The notes below the pieces were generated by a model. It did no database searches. It was not told where the DNA came from and saw only the letters and a list, made by a program, of their open reading frames with translations. The position numbers and the translations under genes are program-made. From assembly GCA_038043445.1 (NCBI GenBank), contig JBBTBY010000028.1, positions 1 through 64,000 of the forward strand: DNA of 64,000 bases. The letters are read 5' to 3'. The stretch comes from Spirochaetota bacterium (GTDB lineage Bacteria > Spirochaetota > Brachyspiria > Brachyspirales > JACRPF01). Below are positions 34,468 to 43,321 of the stretch, piece by piece; the first letter of the stretch is position 1; each line of letters begins with the position of its first letter.

Positions 34468-34496
34468 TTGACAAAGCGCCGACGGGCATCTACACT
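34468..34496 (+). promoter_or_regulatory. sigma70-type promoter of the beta-helix/lyase/methyltransferase run
   Basis: TTGACA (34468-34473), 17-nt spacer, TACACT (34491-34496). Leader of about 22 nt with TATGGAG before ATG 34525. Confidence 0.6.
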
Positions 34497-34524
34497 GATG
34501 TCAGCAGCCTATGGAGTCATACTC

Positions 34525-36867
34525 ATGTGGAAAAATATCATGGCGATAAGTACACTGGCGGTCGCGAGCCTCGTGGGATCGGTAACGATCGGTTTTGAGA
34601 AAGGCAAGGATGATACCTTCACGTTCCTCAATGATTCCTATGCTTCGATAATCGCCGATGGCGCGCTATCAGGTTCGGCCTCGCTTCGCATCGATACCCG
34701 CAAAAGCACGTCGGTGTGGAACCCGGGATTCGCGACCGCGCAGGGCCTCCTGAAAGCAGATACTGAATACGTGATATCGTTCACCTGCAGGATACTCGAG
34801 GCGGAGAAGGATGCATTCGTCCACGCGCTCATACGCCCGCTCGATACACCCAACGAAAAACTCGATGCCGAGCGACTCAATTTTACCGATATCGGCATTG
34901 TGAAGAAGCTGAAGATGAAATTCAGGACAAAGGACAATAATACCTACGCGCTTCAGATACACACCAGGAACAAGGTGCTGTGTCTTATCGACGACATCGT
35001 GATCACCGAAGGGACCGGCGAAACGTTCACCGGCATAACAGCCGGAAGTTCCTATACGAAACCGCTGTCGACAGCGACAGGGTCCGCGGACTTCACTATC
35101 GATATGCCCGCACGAGCGGAGAAGACCGTATCGGTCGCCGATTTCGGGGCATCGCCGGCATTGAGCGATAACCGCAGGCAGTTCGCGGACGCGATCGCGT
35201 TCTGCGCCTCCAATCGCATCGGCAGGCTTATCGTGCCCAGGGGCGTATATCGATTTACCGATAACAACCCGATACGCTTCGAGGGTCTGACCAATTTCGA
35301 ATTCGACGCGCAGGGGTCGGAATTCATCTGGCGCAAGGAACGCGGCACGCTTGTGGAGATACATACATGCGAGCGCGTATTGTTCCGGAATTTTTTCATC
35401 GACTGGGATTGGGAGAAGGACCCTGTCGGAAGTATCGTCAAAGCGACCGCGGTCGATCTCAACGCCCCATCCATCGATCTTGAGTTCGTCGATCATACCC
35501 GTTTCCCGCGGCGCGACATGCGCATAGGCATCCTGGAGGCGCTCGATCCAGCGACGATGTCGGTTGGCTATGAGAACGGCTTTACTATCGGATTTGAATT
35601 CTATAAGGGACGCGCCGACACGCCCCCGGCAAAATACGAATGGCTCTCCGATAATTCGATACGCCTCTACGGAGTATCATCCGATCAGAAATACAAAATG
35701 ACAGCATTTGTAAAACCGGGCGTCCTATTCCGTATCCGCCATTATGTCTATGATATGGTCGGTATCTCGATGGGGAATAATACGCATCTGACATTGTCGA
35801 ATGTGACCGTGTACTCATGCCCGAGCCATGCATATCATTCGTTCGGCGAGCAGCATCATTGGCAATTCCTCAACACGCATATCATTCGCCGTCCGGGGAC
35901 GAAGCGTCCGCTCACGTGTTCAGCAGACCATCATCACATTTCACAATCGCAGGGTTTTTTCAAAATGGATGGATGCGAATTCTCGCTCGGCGGCGACGAC
36001 TGCCTCAATGTGCATGATACCACGGGGTTCGCGTTCAAGACCGGCGAGAGAACGCTAAAGACCAAGAATTACGATCCCGGATCGCTCCGTGTCGGTGATA
36101 CGGTAGAACTGCGCAATGACGACTATTCGCCGACAGGACATATCACGAAACTTGCCGAAAAGAAGGGCGCCGGAGGGCGCAACGGAGTGTACGACCTCAC
36201 GTTCGAGGATGCGCTGCCTGAGCAGAAAGGGACCGGTTTCATCCTGTTCAATAAACGCTACGGTTCGCGGAACATCATCATACGCAATTCCTATTTTCAC
36301 GACAATAAAGCCCGCGGCCTCCTCATCCTGGCGAACGATGTGACCATAGAGCATAACCGGTTCTTCCATAATGAGATGGGGGCGATTAAGATAGAGACCG
36401 GATACACGTTCAATGTGTGGAGCGAGGGCTACGGCGCATCGAACATCGTCATACGCAACAATAAGTTCGAGAACGTGAACCCCATCGGCGCCTATGTGAA
36501 CGAGAAACAGCCTGTCATCTACATGAGCGTGTATCTGAAGAGCGATCCGTCGGTAGAGAAGACGCTCTACCCGATACTGAACACCATCCTTGTGGAGAAG
36601 AACGAATTCATCAATAACCCCGGCGTCATCGCCTATGTCTGTTCGGCGGGGAATGTCGTTATCCGGGAGAATGTGATACGCAATACGGTGCCGCGGATCG
36701 AAATGCAGAAATATCGCGGCGCTGTCGGCGTTTCCCATGCGGGCGATGTGAAGATCATCAACAATACCTGGGTGCGTACGTCGCACGCGCCGAGACCGGG
36801 CGTGTTCACGGATGATGAGACGACGAGGGATATCGAGATCGAGGGGAACACCATTGTTGATAAATAG
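34525..36867 (+). CDS. exported right-handed parallel beta-helix protein (pectate-lyase-like fold)
   Basis: 780 residues. After a signal peptide ('MAISTLAVASLVGSVTIG'), residues 20-190 look like a carbohydrate-binding jelly roll. From about 195 there is the pectate-lyase-superfamily entry motif 'SVADFGASPALSDNRRQFAD' and then many beta-helix coils ('GDDCLNVHDTTGFAF', 'NIIIRNSYFHDNKARGLLIL', 'NIVIRNNKFENVN'). The fold is used by polysaccharide lyases and hydrolases (for example GH28 and GH110), and 'GGDDCLNVHD' is reminiscent of such active sites, so a glycan-degrading role is plausible. ATG 34525 is preferred for its ribosome binding site. It overlaps the next gene by 14 nt. Confidence 0.8.
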   Translation: MWKNIMAISTLAVASLVGSVTIGFEKGKDDTFTFLNDSYASIIADGALSGSASLRIDTRKSTSVWNPGFATAQGLLKADTEYVISFTCRILEAEKDAFVHALIRPLDTPNEKLDAERLNFTDIGIVKKLKMKFRTKDNNTYALQIHTRNKVLCLIDDIVITEGTGETFTGITAGSSYTKPLSTATGSADFTIDMPARAEKTVSVADFGASPALSDNRRQFADAIAFCASNRIGRLIVPRGVYRFTDNNPIRFEGLTNFEFDAQGSEFIWRKERGTLVEIHTCERVLFRNFFIDWDWEKDPVGSIVKATAVDLNAPSIDLEFVDHTRFPRRDMRIGILEALDPATMSVGYENGFTIGFEFYKGRADTPPAKYEWLSDNSIRLYGVSSDQKYKMTAFVKPGVLFRIRHYVYDMVGISMGNNTHLTLSNVTVYSCPSHAYHSFGEQHHWQFLNTHIIRRPGTKRPLTCSADHHHISQSQGFFKMDGCEFSLGGDDCLNVHDTTGFAFKTGERTLKTKNYDPGSLRVGDTVELRNDDYSPTGHITKLAEKKGAGGRNGVYDLTFEDALPEQKGTGFILFNKRYGSRNIIIRNSYFHDNKARGLLILANDVTIEHNRFFHNEMGAIKIETGYTFNVWSEGYGASNIVIRNNKFENVNPIGAYVNEKQPVIYMSVYLKSDPSVEKTLYPILNTILVEKNEFINNPGVIAYVCSAGNVVIRENVIRNTVPRIEMQKYRGAVGVSHAGDVKIINNTWVRTSHAPRPGVFTDDETTRDIEIEGNTIVDK

Positions 36868-37828
36868 GGCATTGTACATCTGCACGCTCCTCATCATGGC
36901 AGCGGCCGTGTTCGCCGATGAGATACAGGTCATAGACGGCAAAGAATTCATCATCAGCAATGGCAACGCGTACAGACGGGAGAACGGGCACTGGCAATTG
37001 TTCGATCGCCTCTATGACCCCGATTTCTACCGCAAGAACTATATCGAACGCGGCGGAAAGGTGTTTCGCGCTGCGGACGGAAGGGAATGGGAGATGTCAC
37101 GTTCATTCGCTGCTGATCTTGAGGGCGTGAACGACATTCGGGGGCTTATCGGTGAGAAATGCCGCTTTACCGAATTCACGCTGCAGTCGCCGAGAACGCC
37201 GACGGTCAAGGAATATGTCGCGTTGCGTGCACGAATCCTGAAAGGTGAAAGCGGCTTCCTTGACAATGCGATAACGCTTGAGACGAACATCGTCCACGGA
37301 GGGACGCGGTCGCTGAAATGCATGAGCGTGCCGGCGGGTTTCGGGATGGTCTGCGCCAAAACGTCGGTGAGTACCGAGTTCATTCACTTCCGAAAAGGCG
37401 ACCATTGCTGGTATTCTGCGTGGTACTATATCGACGAGGGGATGCCGTTCACGATAGTCGATATCGAAAGTTCCTGGATAGCACAGTCTCCCGGCCCGCG
37501 CATAGCCATCGACGACAGGGGCGTGGCATATATCGAGCTCAAGTGGGCCGAGAAGCCGAAATACCGCCCGAAAGACAGCTCGGTCACCGTACCGCGCAAG
37601 CGCTGGTTCCACATCGAACTGCATCTGTTGTTTTCCGAGAAGGCCGATGGCATCATCGAGCTATGGCAGGACGGCAGAAAGACCGTAGACGCTGTCGGCA
37701 GAACGCTCCCGCTCGCCGATACGATAATGAACAGCCTTGAGATCGGCATCAGTGCGAATCTGCATGACCGCAAGACGGTTTTATATGTCGATGATGTGCG
37801 GATCTCTGAGCTGCGGTCCATGCATTGA
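36854..37828 (+). CDS. exported polysaccharide-lyase-like (jelly-roll) protein, TTG start
   Basis: 324 residues. TTG 36854 is the likely start: GAGGGG lies 8 nt upstream, and it yields a signal peptide ('ALYICTLLIMAAAVFA'). No ATG in this frame fits. The C-terminal two thirds resemble heparin-lyase-I/PL20-like beta jelly rolls ('HCWYSAWYYIDEGMPF', 'PRKRWFHIELHLLFSE', 'VLYVDDVRISEL'). Family membership is tentative. Translation is coupled to the beta-helix gene by a 14-nt overlap, suggesting joint action on one polysaccharide outside the cytoplasm. Confidence 0.65.
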   Translation: MLINRALYICTLLIMAAAVFADEIQVIDGKEFIISNGNAYRRENGHWQLFDRLYDPDFYRKNYIERGGKVFRAADGREWEMSRSFAADLEGVNDIRGLIGEKCRFTEFTLQSPRTPTVKEYVALRARILKGESGFLDNAITLETNIVHGGTRSLKCMSVPAGFGMVCAKTSVSTEFIHFRKGDHCWYSAWYYIDEGMPFTIVDIESSWIAQSPGPRIAIDDRGVAYIELKWAEKPKYRPKDSSVTVPRKRWFHIELHLLFSEKADGIIELWQDGRKTVDAVGRTLPLADTIMNSLEIGISANLHDRKTVLYVDDVRISELRSMH

Positions 37829-37842
37829 ACGGAAAAGGTAGA

Positions 37843-38616
37843 ATGTACATGGGAAGACCAACTGAGGCGTCCGTTATCCTGCGTTCATCGAGCAATTGGT
37901 GGCAGATAATTGCGCGAAAAAAACCACGTAGCTCTCCGTTGTTCCCGCACGTGAAAGAGTTGTTCGACGGTATGAGGGGCTTGGAGATCGGCGGCCCAAG
38001 CGGTCTGTTCAATGAATATTACCCGATCTACCCGATCGCTGCCGCTGTTGATGGATGTAATTTTTCATCGCGAACGATGTGGGAAGGGAAGCTGCATGAG
38101 GGGGAGAATTTCAGCTACGGGGATAGGGTCGGTCATCAGTACATTCTCGACGCCGTTGATCTGAACACGATCCCGTCAGGGAGCTATGATTTCATTATAT
38201 CATCGAATTGTCTTGAACATGTCGGTAATACGATCAAGGCTGTGGTCGAATGGCTTCGTGTGCTGAAATCGGGCGGCGCGATCCTGATAGCGGTGCCGAA
38301 CAAGCGATACTATTTCGACCGCAAGCGTCCGGACACGACCATGGAGCATGTGCTCAATGATCACAACGCGGATATTGATGAGCATGACCTGACCCACCTG
38401 GAAGAGATCGTGCGCCTTCACGATTACCGCAAGGACAGATCGGCAGGGTCCCCGGATGATTTCCGAAGGCGGTCAATGAACAATTTCGAGAACCGGTGCC
38501 TTCATCATCACATATTCAGCATGTCGTTGCTCGAGCAGATAGCCGATCATTGCGGTATACGTGTCATTGCACTGGAGGAGCGGCTCGACCTCACGCTGAT
38601 CGGACAGAAAAGATAA
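37843..38616 (+). CDS. class I SAM-dependent methyltransferase
   Basis: 257 residues. SAM motif I is 'LEIGGPSGLFNEY'; 'YDFIISSNCLEHVGN' with the Leu-Glu-His core and 'LKSGGAILIAVPNKRY' complete the Methyltransf_11-like pattern. It follows the lyase-like gene by 14 nt and is probably in the same operon. The ATG at 37843 is one of several nearby choices (TTG 37825, ATG 37849). The substrate is unknown; a sugar or cell-surface target would suit the context. Confidence 0.75.
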   Translation: MYMGRPTEASVILRSSSNWWQIIARKKPRSSPLFPHVKELFDGMRGLEIGGPSGLFNEYYPIYPIAAAVDGCNFSSRTMWEGKLHEGENFSYGDRVGHQYILDAVDLNTIPSGSYDFIISSNCLEHVGNTIKAVVEWLRVLKSGGAILIAVPNKRYYFDRKRPDTTMEHVLNDHNADIDEHDLTHLEEIVRLHDYRKDRSAGSPDDFRRRSMNNFENRCLHHHIFSMSLLEQIADHCGIRVIALEERLDLTLIGQKR

Positions 38617-38651
38617 GTGCCGTAGTCCCTGTTGATCGGGACGTATCCCGC

Positions 38652-39152
38652 TTATCGTGTACCGCAGGACATTATCTCCCCGATATACATGCGGTGATAA
38701 TCCTTCTTCGGATAATTCTTATCGATCGATGCATCGATGAAATTCCGCGGGTCGATGTCCTGGAAATATATCTTCCTGCAGTCGATGATAAGCCGCGCCT
38801 GCGAGAACGCCACGCCGGCAGTCGTTCCCACCGCGGTCAATCCAGTGACTTTTGCCTTGTCGATATCACGGCCGGACTTGGCGCCGCAGACATTGAGCGC
38901 TTCCCGGTATTGTTCCTCGAAGAACGAGAGCGTGAATGATCCGGCCCGCTCAAGGAAACCGTATGTGTGCCGCCCCGGGCGTACCACGCACCAGGCGATG
39001 TTCCTGTTCCAGAGCACGCCCAATCCGCCCCAGCTTGCCGTCATTGTGTTGTACGATGCTATCGTGCCTGCCGTGATGAGCATCCATTCCCTGCCGATCA
39101 GCGAAAACACATTGTCGATCGCTTCGGTCTTGATGTCGGTGAATCCGATCAT
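38652..39152 (-). CDS. flavin reductase-like domain protein
   Basis: 166 residues of the FMN-binding split-barrel flavin reductase family: 'REWMLITAGTIASYNTMTAS' and 'VVRPGRHTYGFLERAGSFTL' are typical. ATG 39152 has AAGGA 7 nt upstream, and upstream of it the frame lacks family similarity. Probably cytoplasmic and electron-transferring. Own promoter at 39188-39216. Confidence 0.85.
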   Translation of the reverse strand: MIGFTDIKTEAIDNVFSLIGREWMLITAGTIASYNTMTASWGGLGVLWNRNIAWCVVRPGRHTYGFLERAGSFTLSFFEEQYREALNVCGAKSGRDIDKAKVTGLTAVGTTAGVAFSQARLIIDCRKIYFQDIDPRNFIDASIDKNYPKKDYHRMYIGEIMSCGTR

Positions 39153-39187
39153 AATGATGTCCTTGTTTGGGATGCGTCGCACCGGGG

Positions 39188-39216
39188 ATTGTATATCACC
39201 GAGCATCTGGTTGCAA
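39188..39216 (-). promoter_or_regulatory. sigma70-type promoter of the flavin reductase gene
   Basis: Minus strand: TTGCAA (39216-39211), 17-nt spacer, TACAAT (39193-39188). Confidence 0.5.
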
Positions 39217-39251
39217 CCATCTGTTCTCGATGGTCCGGGCATTCCCTTGTG

Positions 39252-39279
39252 TTGCATTAATCCGGAATGATGCTATAGT
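39252..39279 (+). promoter_or_regulatory. sigma70-type promoter of the DEAD-box helicase gene
   Basis: TTGCAT (39252-39257), 16-nt spacer, TATAGT (39274-39279). The leader would be about 140 nt, unusually long for this window. Cold-induced DEAD-box genes often have long 5' UTRs. Confidence 0.45.
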
Positions 39280-39427
39280 ATACGCGTAACGTGTTGCGTC
39301 TTGTATCGATCTTACTGCCGGATCCGGCCTTCTTTGCAAAGTCCCAGCGCGTACCGAACCGGATGTATCAAATACCGCGGAAAACCGCAGAACAATATGT
39401 GCCGGAAAAAGATCAACGAGGCACACC

Positions 39428-40882
39428 ATGCAATTCACTGACTTCAAGCTTGACGAGCGCTTATTACACGCCGTTCAGAAACTGGATTACAGCACCCCGA
39501 CGCCCATTCAGGAGAAAGCGATACCGATATGCCTTGACGGGCATGACCTCATCGGCACCGCGGCTACCGGTACCGGCAAAACAGCCGCGTTCGTACTGCC
39601 GATACTCCACAGGCTTATCACCAACCATGCGGAGCACCGCTCTCCGCGCGTCCTTATCGTAACGCCGACGCGGGAGCTTGCCGAGCAGATACGCATGGTC
39701 GTGAAAGGGCTGTCGCACGGCACGCATATACGTTCTGCATCGGTCTACGGCGGCGTCGGTTTTGACGATCAGCGTCGCGCACTTACCAACGGTACGGAGA
39801 TAATCGTCGCCTGTCCGGGACGGCTCCTCGACCATATGCAGCGCATGAAGGTCGATCTTACCCATGTGGAGACCGTCGTTCTTGATGAGGCCGATCGCAT
39901 GCTCGATATGGGATTTCTCCCGGACATCAAACGCATACTCGATGCGCTCCCGCGCGAACGCCAGACGCTCCTTTTTTCGGCGACATTCGCGAAAGAGCTC
40001 ATGGACCTCGTGCATCATTACCTTCGCCATCCAAAACGCATCTCGGTCGATACGGAAAAACCCGCCGAGACCGTCGATCATTGCTTTTATCCGGTGCGCC
40101 AGCATCTGAAGACACCGCTCCTCATATCGCTCCTTAAGACGACGGAGCATCGGTCCATATTGATATTCACCCGCACGAAACATCGCGCCAATCGATTGAA
40201 GGACAATCTCGAACGCGCGGGCTTTGCCGCCGGCGTGCTCCATTCCAATAAATCGCAGAATCAGCGGCGTCAGGCCATGGACGGATTTCGCAGCGGACGG
40301 CTTGCCATGCTCGTCGCCACCGATATCGTCGCGCGCGGCATCGACATTAATACGATATCGCATGTCGTTAATTATGATATCCCGGATACGGCGGTCAACT
40401 ATATACACCGTATCGGTCGTACTGGGCGCGCAGCACGCGAGGGAGATGCGATAACGTTCATAACACCCGAGGACAATGCCGAGGTGCGTGAGATAGAGCG
40501 TCGTCTCGGCAAGCGCGTCGAGCGGCGGGAACTCCCCGGATTCAATTACAATGCTGAGCCGCCGCCCGCATCCGAGCGGATGTCGTACGGCACGGGGCAT
40601 CAGCAGGGAAGACAGGGCCATAATGGCGGAGGACGCGGCGGACGTTCGGATTTTCCGCGCGGCGGACATGCCGGTAATAGAACACATACCGGCTCCGGGC
40701 ATGGTCGTCCCCCCGCAGGTACGCACGCTCAGGGCGGGCATGATCGCCCCGCGCACGATGCACAGCCCAAAACGAATGATCACGGCGGGATCGGAACGCG
40801 CGGCCTTCACGGCGGATATGGCGGTCAAGGGCACCGGAAGCCGGGGAAACGCCCGCATGGCCGCAATCGGCGGTTTCGGTAG
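39428..40882 (+). CDS. rhlE: DEAD-box RNA helicase with a Gly/His/Arg-rich tail
   Basis: 484 residues. Helicase motifs in order: 'YSTPTPIQEKAIP' (Q), 'ATGTGKTAAFVLP' (I), 'TPTRELAEQI' (Ia), 'DEADRMLDMGFLPD' (II), 'FSATFAKEL' (III), 'IATDIVARGID'-type and 'HRIGRTGRAAREGDAI' (VI). The core ends near residue 375. The remaining 110 residues are low-complexity, rich in Gly, His, Arg and Pro, and are a probable RNA-binding tail. The RhlE-type assignment (rather than CshA/DeaD) follows from length and core sequence. Roles are ribosome assembly and RNA unwinding. Confidence 0.92.
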   Translation: MQFTDFKLDERLLHAVQKLDYSTPTPIQEKAIPICLDGHDLIGTAATGTGKTAAFVLPILHRLITNHAEHRSPRVLIVTPTRELAEQIRMVVKGLSHGTHIRSASVYGGVGFDDQRRALTNGTEIIVACPGRLLDHMQRMKVDLTHVETVVLDEADRMLDMGFLPDIKRILDALPRERQTLLFSATFAKELMDLVHHYLRHPKRISVDTEKPAETVDHCFYPVRQHLKTPLLISLLKTTEHRSILIFTRTKHRANRLKDNLERAGFAAGVLHSNKSQNQRRQAMDGFRSGRLAMLVATDIVARGIDINTISHVVNYDIPDTAVNYIHRIGRTGRAAREGDAITFITPEDNAEVREIERRLGKRVERRELPGFNYNAEPPPASERMSYGTGHQQGRQGHNGGGRGGRSDFPRGGHAGNRTHTGSGHGRPPAGTHAQGGHDRPAHDAQPKTNDHGGIGTRGLHGGYGGQGHRKPGKRPHGRNRRFR

Positions 40883-40951
40883 ACATGTGTCCATGCCTGT
40901 TTTATGAGCGTATCTCATGATTCGGCTGAGATAGTGCGTTTCGCAAGGATA

Positions 40952-40979
40952 TTGACATGTACTATTTGCATGATAGATT
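40952..40979 (+). promoter_or_regulatory. sigma70-type promoter of the GT2 gene, predicted leaderless
   Basis: TTGACA (40952-40957), 16-nt spacer, TAGATT (40974-40979), then exactly 6 nt to ATG 40986. No Shine-Dalgarno sequence. Confidence 0.65.
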
Positions 40980-40985
40980 GACAGC

Positions 40986-41741
40986 ATGAAGAAAAGGAAC
41001 GATACGGAAAAGCTCCTGCTCATCCTGCCGGCCTTCAATGAGGGCAAGGCGCTGCCGCCGCTCCTCGCAGCCTGTGAGCGTACGCGGGAGATCATCCCGC
41101 ATCTGATCGTTGTCGTCATCGATGACGGCAGTTCCGACGATACGGCTCATGTCGTGCGCTCGTTCCGCCGCCCTTGGTGCAGGCTCGTGCAGCACAGGAA
41201 GAACATGGGGCTTGCCGCGGGCATGCGCACCGGGATAGCCTATGCGGTCAAAACGTCGGGCAAGAACGATCTCATCGCCGTCATGGACGCGGATAATTCG
41301 CATCAGCCGGAGCAGCTTCCGCAGATGTGCGGGAAACTGCGTTCGGAAGTGTATGATGTGATCATCGCTTCACGATATCAGCCGGGTTCGAGGTCGGCAG
41401 GTATTCCGCCCCATCGCCAGCTCTTCAGCAATGTGATGAGCGTTGCGTTCCAGATGATCGCCCGCGTGCCCGGCGTACGGGACTATTCATGCGGGTTCAG
41501 GGTATATACTGCGGCGGTGCTGAAAAAAGCGCTCGACAAATACGGTACTATCGATGCGTTCATAACCGAAAAGGGCTTCGCCTGCATGACGGAGATACTG
41601 CTGAAACTGGCGCATCTGCCCGGCGTGCGTATCGGCGAATGGCCGATGGACCTTCGGTATGACAGAAAGCCCAGCGTTTCAAAGATGAACGTATGGAGCA
41701 CCATTCGCGATCAGATAGCACTGGTCATGCGTCACCGCTGA
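40986..41741 (+). CDS. family 2 glycosyltransferase (dolichol-phosphate mannosyltransferase-like)
   Basis: 251 residues, GT-A fold. 'ILPAFNEGKALPPLL', 'VVIDDGSSDDTAHVV' and the DXD-type 'AVMDADNSHQPEQL' are the nucleotide-sugar and metal-binding segments; 'DYSCGFRVYTA' is typical of polyprenyl-phosphate hexose synthases. There is no C-terminal transmembrane domain. It probably transfers a hexose from a nucleotide sugar to a lipid phosphate, which could feed the nearby GT39 enzyme. Confidence 0.85.
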   Translation: MKKRNDTEKLLLILPAFNEGKALPPLLAACERTREIIPHLIVVVIDDGSSDDTAHVVRSFRRPWCRLVQHRKNMGLAAGMRTGIAYAVKTSGKNDLIAVMDADNSHQPEQLPQMCGKLRSEVYDVIIASRYQPGSRSAGIPPHRQLFSNVMSVAFQMIARVPGVRDYSCGFRVYTAAVLKKALDKYGTIDAFITEKGFACMTEILLKLAHLPGVRIGEWPMDLRYDRKPSVSKMNVWSTIRDQIALVMRHR

Positions 41742-41785
41742 TGTCATGCCGCGCATAAGGGCATGGATCAGAGCACGAACGCGCT

Positions 41786-43237
41786 TTACCGCGCCCGTGC
41801 GATAATGGATGCTATCGGCGAATCGAATACGACGCGCATTGATCTTCGTATCGAATAGGGAAGACTGTTCGTCGCTCTTCGATCGAGCATGACTATCGAT
41901 CCGCCGTTCGTATAAAATGCCTCGAGGTCCCCCGGGCGAACATTCGTAAAATACGGAGCATGGAAGGCATATCCGTCGTATATCATTACCGGCTGTACAT
42001 ATATCTGAAATAAAGGGAAAAGCGCATATGGCGTTTTCGTGCGATTGAGCTCGGTGATGATCGGCCGATGTTCCTCCCATCCCGACCAGTCGATATCCTT
42101 CCATTTTGGTGTGAATGCCGCAACAGCCATGCCGGCAGCGACGATGGAAAATCCTATCACTATCTGTTTCCCAAAACGCCATGATGTCGTTCCTGCGGCA
42201 ATGAGCACGGCCATGCCGTAATAGATGGGGAGCACATAGGCATATCGCTTTATGCTCGCAAGCTGATACAAGCCGAGTATCACGAATATCCAGATGACGG
42301 CATACCATCGCAGAGAGAACGCTCCGTCGTGCTTTCGCCGTACCGTACGCACTATCGTGTCGATGACGGCGTAGAGCAGAAAGGGGAGATACGGCCAATA
42401 CGTATCGCCGATCTTCCTGAAATTGATATCGGCGCTCATTATCTGGGCCCCGTGGCCGGAGCCTTTCCCCGGAAGGAAATACGCGAGCTGGCGCTCCCAG
42501 AAATACGTACGAACGAACACCTCTCCGTGGCGGGATATCATGCCGATATGCCAGGGGAGTACAACGGCAAGGAAGGTGATCATGGAGCTGTACAGGAACG
42601 GGTCGCGCAATCGGGCACGGCCGTTGGGGAGCGCAAGGCAATAGATGCCGACAGCGGCGAGGGGTATTATCCCGGAAACGCCCTTCGTCATGACAGCGAT
42701 ACCGATAGCCGCACCGAAGAGGAGATAGTATGACCGATGCCGGTCGGCGAAAAAGAAGAGCAGGAAGGCGATATAGAGCGATGCCGCAAGTACGCCGTCA
42801 AAGCCGACGCGGCGGGAGAAATGCAGAATCTGGAATGTCGTCCCCGCGATGAGGCTCGCAGCGAAGGCGGTTCGCTCCCCTGCATCACGGCGCAGCAGCA
42901 CATAGCCGAGCATCACCGATACAAGGCAGTAGAAGGCGATGAAGGACCGTGCGCCGAACGATGTGGCGCCGAACAGTTTTATCCCGAGCGATGAGAGCAT
43001 GAGCATGAACGGCGGCTTTTCAAAGTAGGGCGTGCGAAGGAGCGTATCCTGTATCCCGAAGATGTCCCCGCGCACGGCGAAGTCATGCGCCATGGTGACA
43101 TGATACGTATCATCGAAGAATTTTATCAGATTGGCGCCGAGCTGTCCGAAGAACGTACAGGCGAGAACGGCGATAAGGAAAGCGAGCCGGACATTCGGTG
43201 ACCCGCAGAACGACAGTATCTGTTTTATGGAACGCAT
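41786..43237 (-). CDS. GT39-type (ArnT/PMT-like) membrane glycosyltransferase
   Basis: 483 residues with about ten hydrophobic segments. The first extracytoplasmic loop carries 'FFDDTYHVTMAHDF', the acidic motif of the GT-C superfamily, followed by 'PYFEKPPFMLMLSSLGIKLF', typical of ArnT/PMT_2 proteins. The enzyme uses polyprenyl-phosphate sugars to glycosylate lipids or proteins outside the cytoplasm. It is convergent with the GT2 gene, its plausible donor-making partner. The short leader has no ribosome binding site. Confidence 0.85.
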   Translation of the reverse strand: MRSIKQILSFCGSPNVRLAFLIAVLACTFFGQLGANLIKFFDDTYHVTMAHDFAVRGDIFGIQDTLLRTPYFEKPPFMLMLSSLGIKLFGATSFGARSFIAFYCLVSVMLGYVLLRRDAGERTAFAASLIAGTTFQILHFSRRVGFDGVLAASLYIAFLLFFFADRHRSYYLLFGAAIGIAVMTKGVSGIIPLAAVGIYCLALPNGRARLRDPFLYSSMITFLAVVLPWHIGMISRHGEVFVRTYFWERQLAYFLPGKGSGHGAQIMSADINFRKIGDTYWPYLPFLLYAVIDTIVRTVRRKHDGAFSLRWYAVIWIFVILGLYQLASIKRYAYVLPIYYGMAVLIAAGTTSWRFGKQIVIGFSIVAAGMAVAAFTPKWKDIDWSGWEEHRPIITELNRTKTPYALFPLFQIYVQPVMIYDGYAFHAPYFTNVRPGDLEAFYTNGGSIVMLDRRATNSLPYSIRRSMRVVFDSPIASIIARAR

Positions 43238-43248
43238 AGATGGGAGCG

Positions 43249-43277
43249 AGTATATCGATTTTCATCGGTTATGACAA
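43249..43277 (-). promoter_or_regulatory. sigma70-type promoter of the GT39 gene with a very short leader
   Basis: Minus strand: TTGTCA (43277-43272), 17-nt spacer, TATACT (43254-43249), 11 nt to ATG 43237. Predicted leader of about 5 nt, too short for a Shine-Dalgarno sequence. Confidence 0.55.
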
Positions 43278-43286
43278 GTATCGTGT

Positions 43287-43313
43287 TTGATTTTCCCATG
43301 ATGCCGATATACA
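43287..43313 (+). promoter_or_regulatory. probable promoter of the flavoprotein gene with a very short leader
   Basis: TTGATT (43287-43292), 15-nt spacer, TATACA (43308-43313), 8 nt to ATG 43322. The spacing is short, so confidence is moderate. Confidence 0.4.
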
Positions 43314-43321
43314 CTTGTTCC

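Noticed and set aside
39464-41119. Long minus-strand open frame (551 codons) over the DEAD-box gene
   Set aside because: The plus strand carries all helicase motifs; the reverse frame has none.
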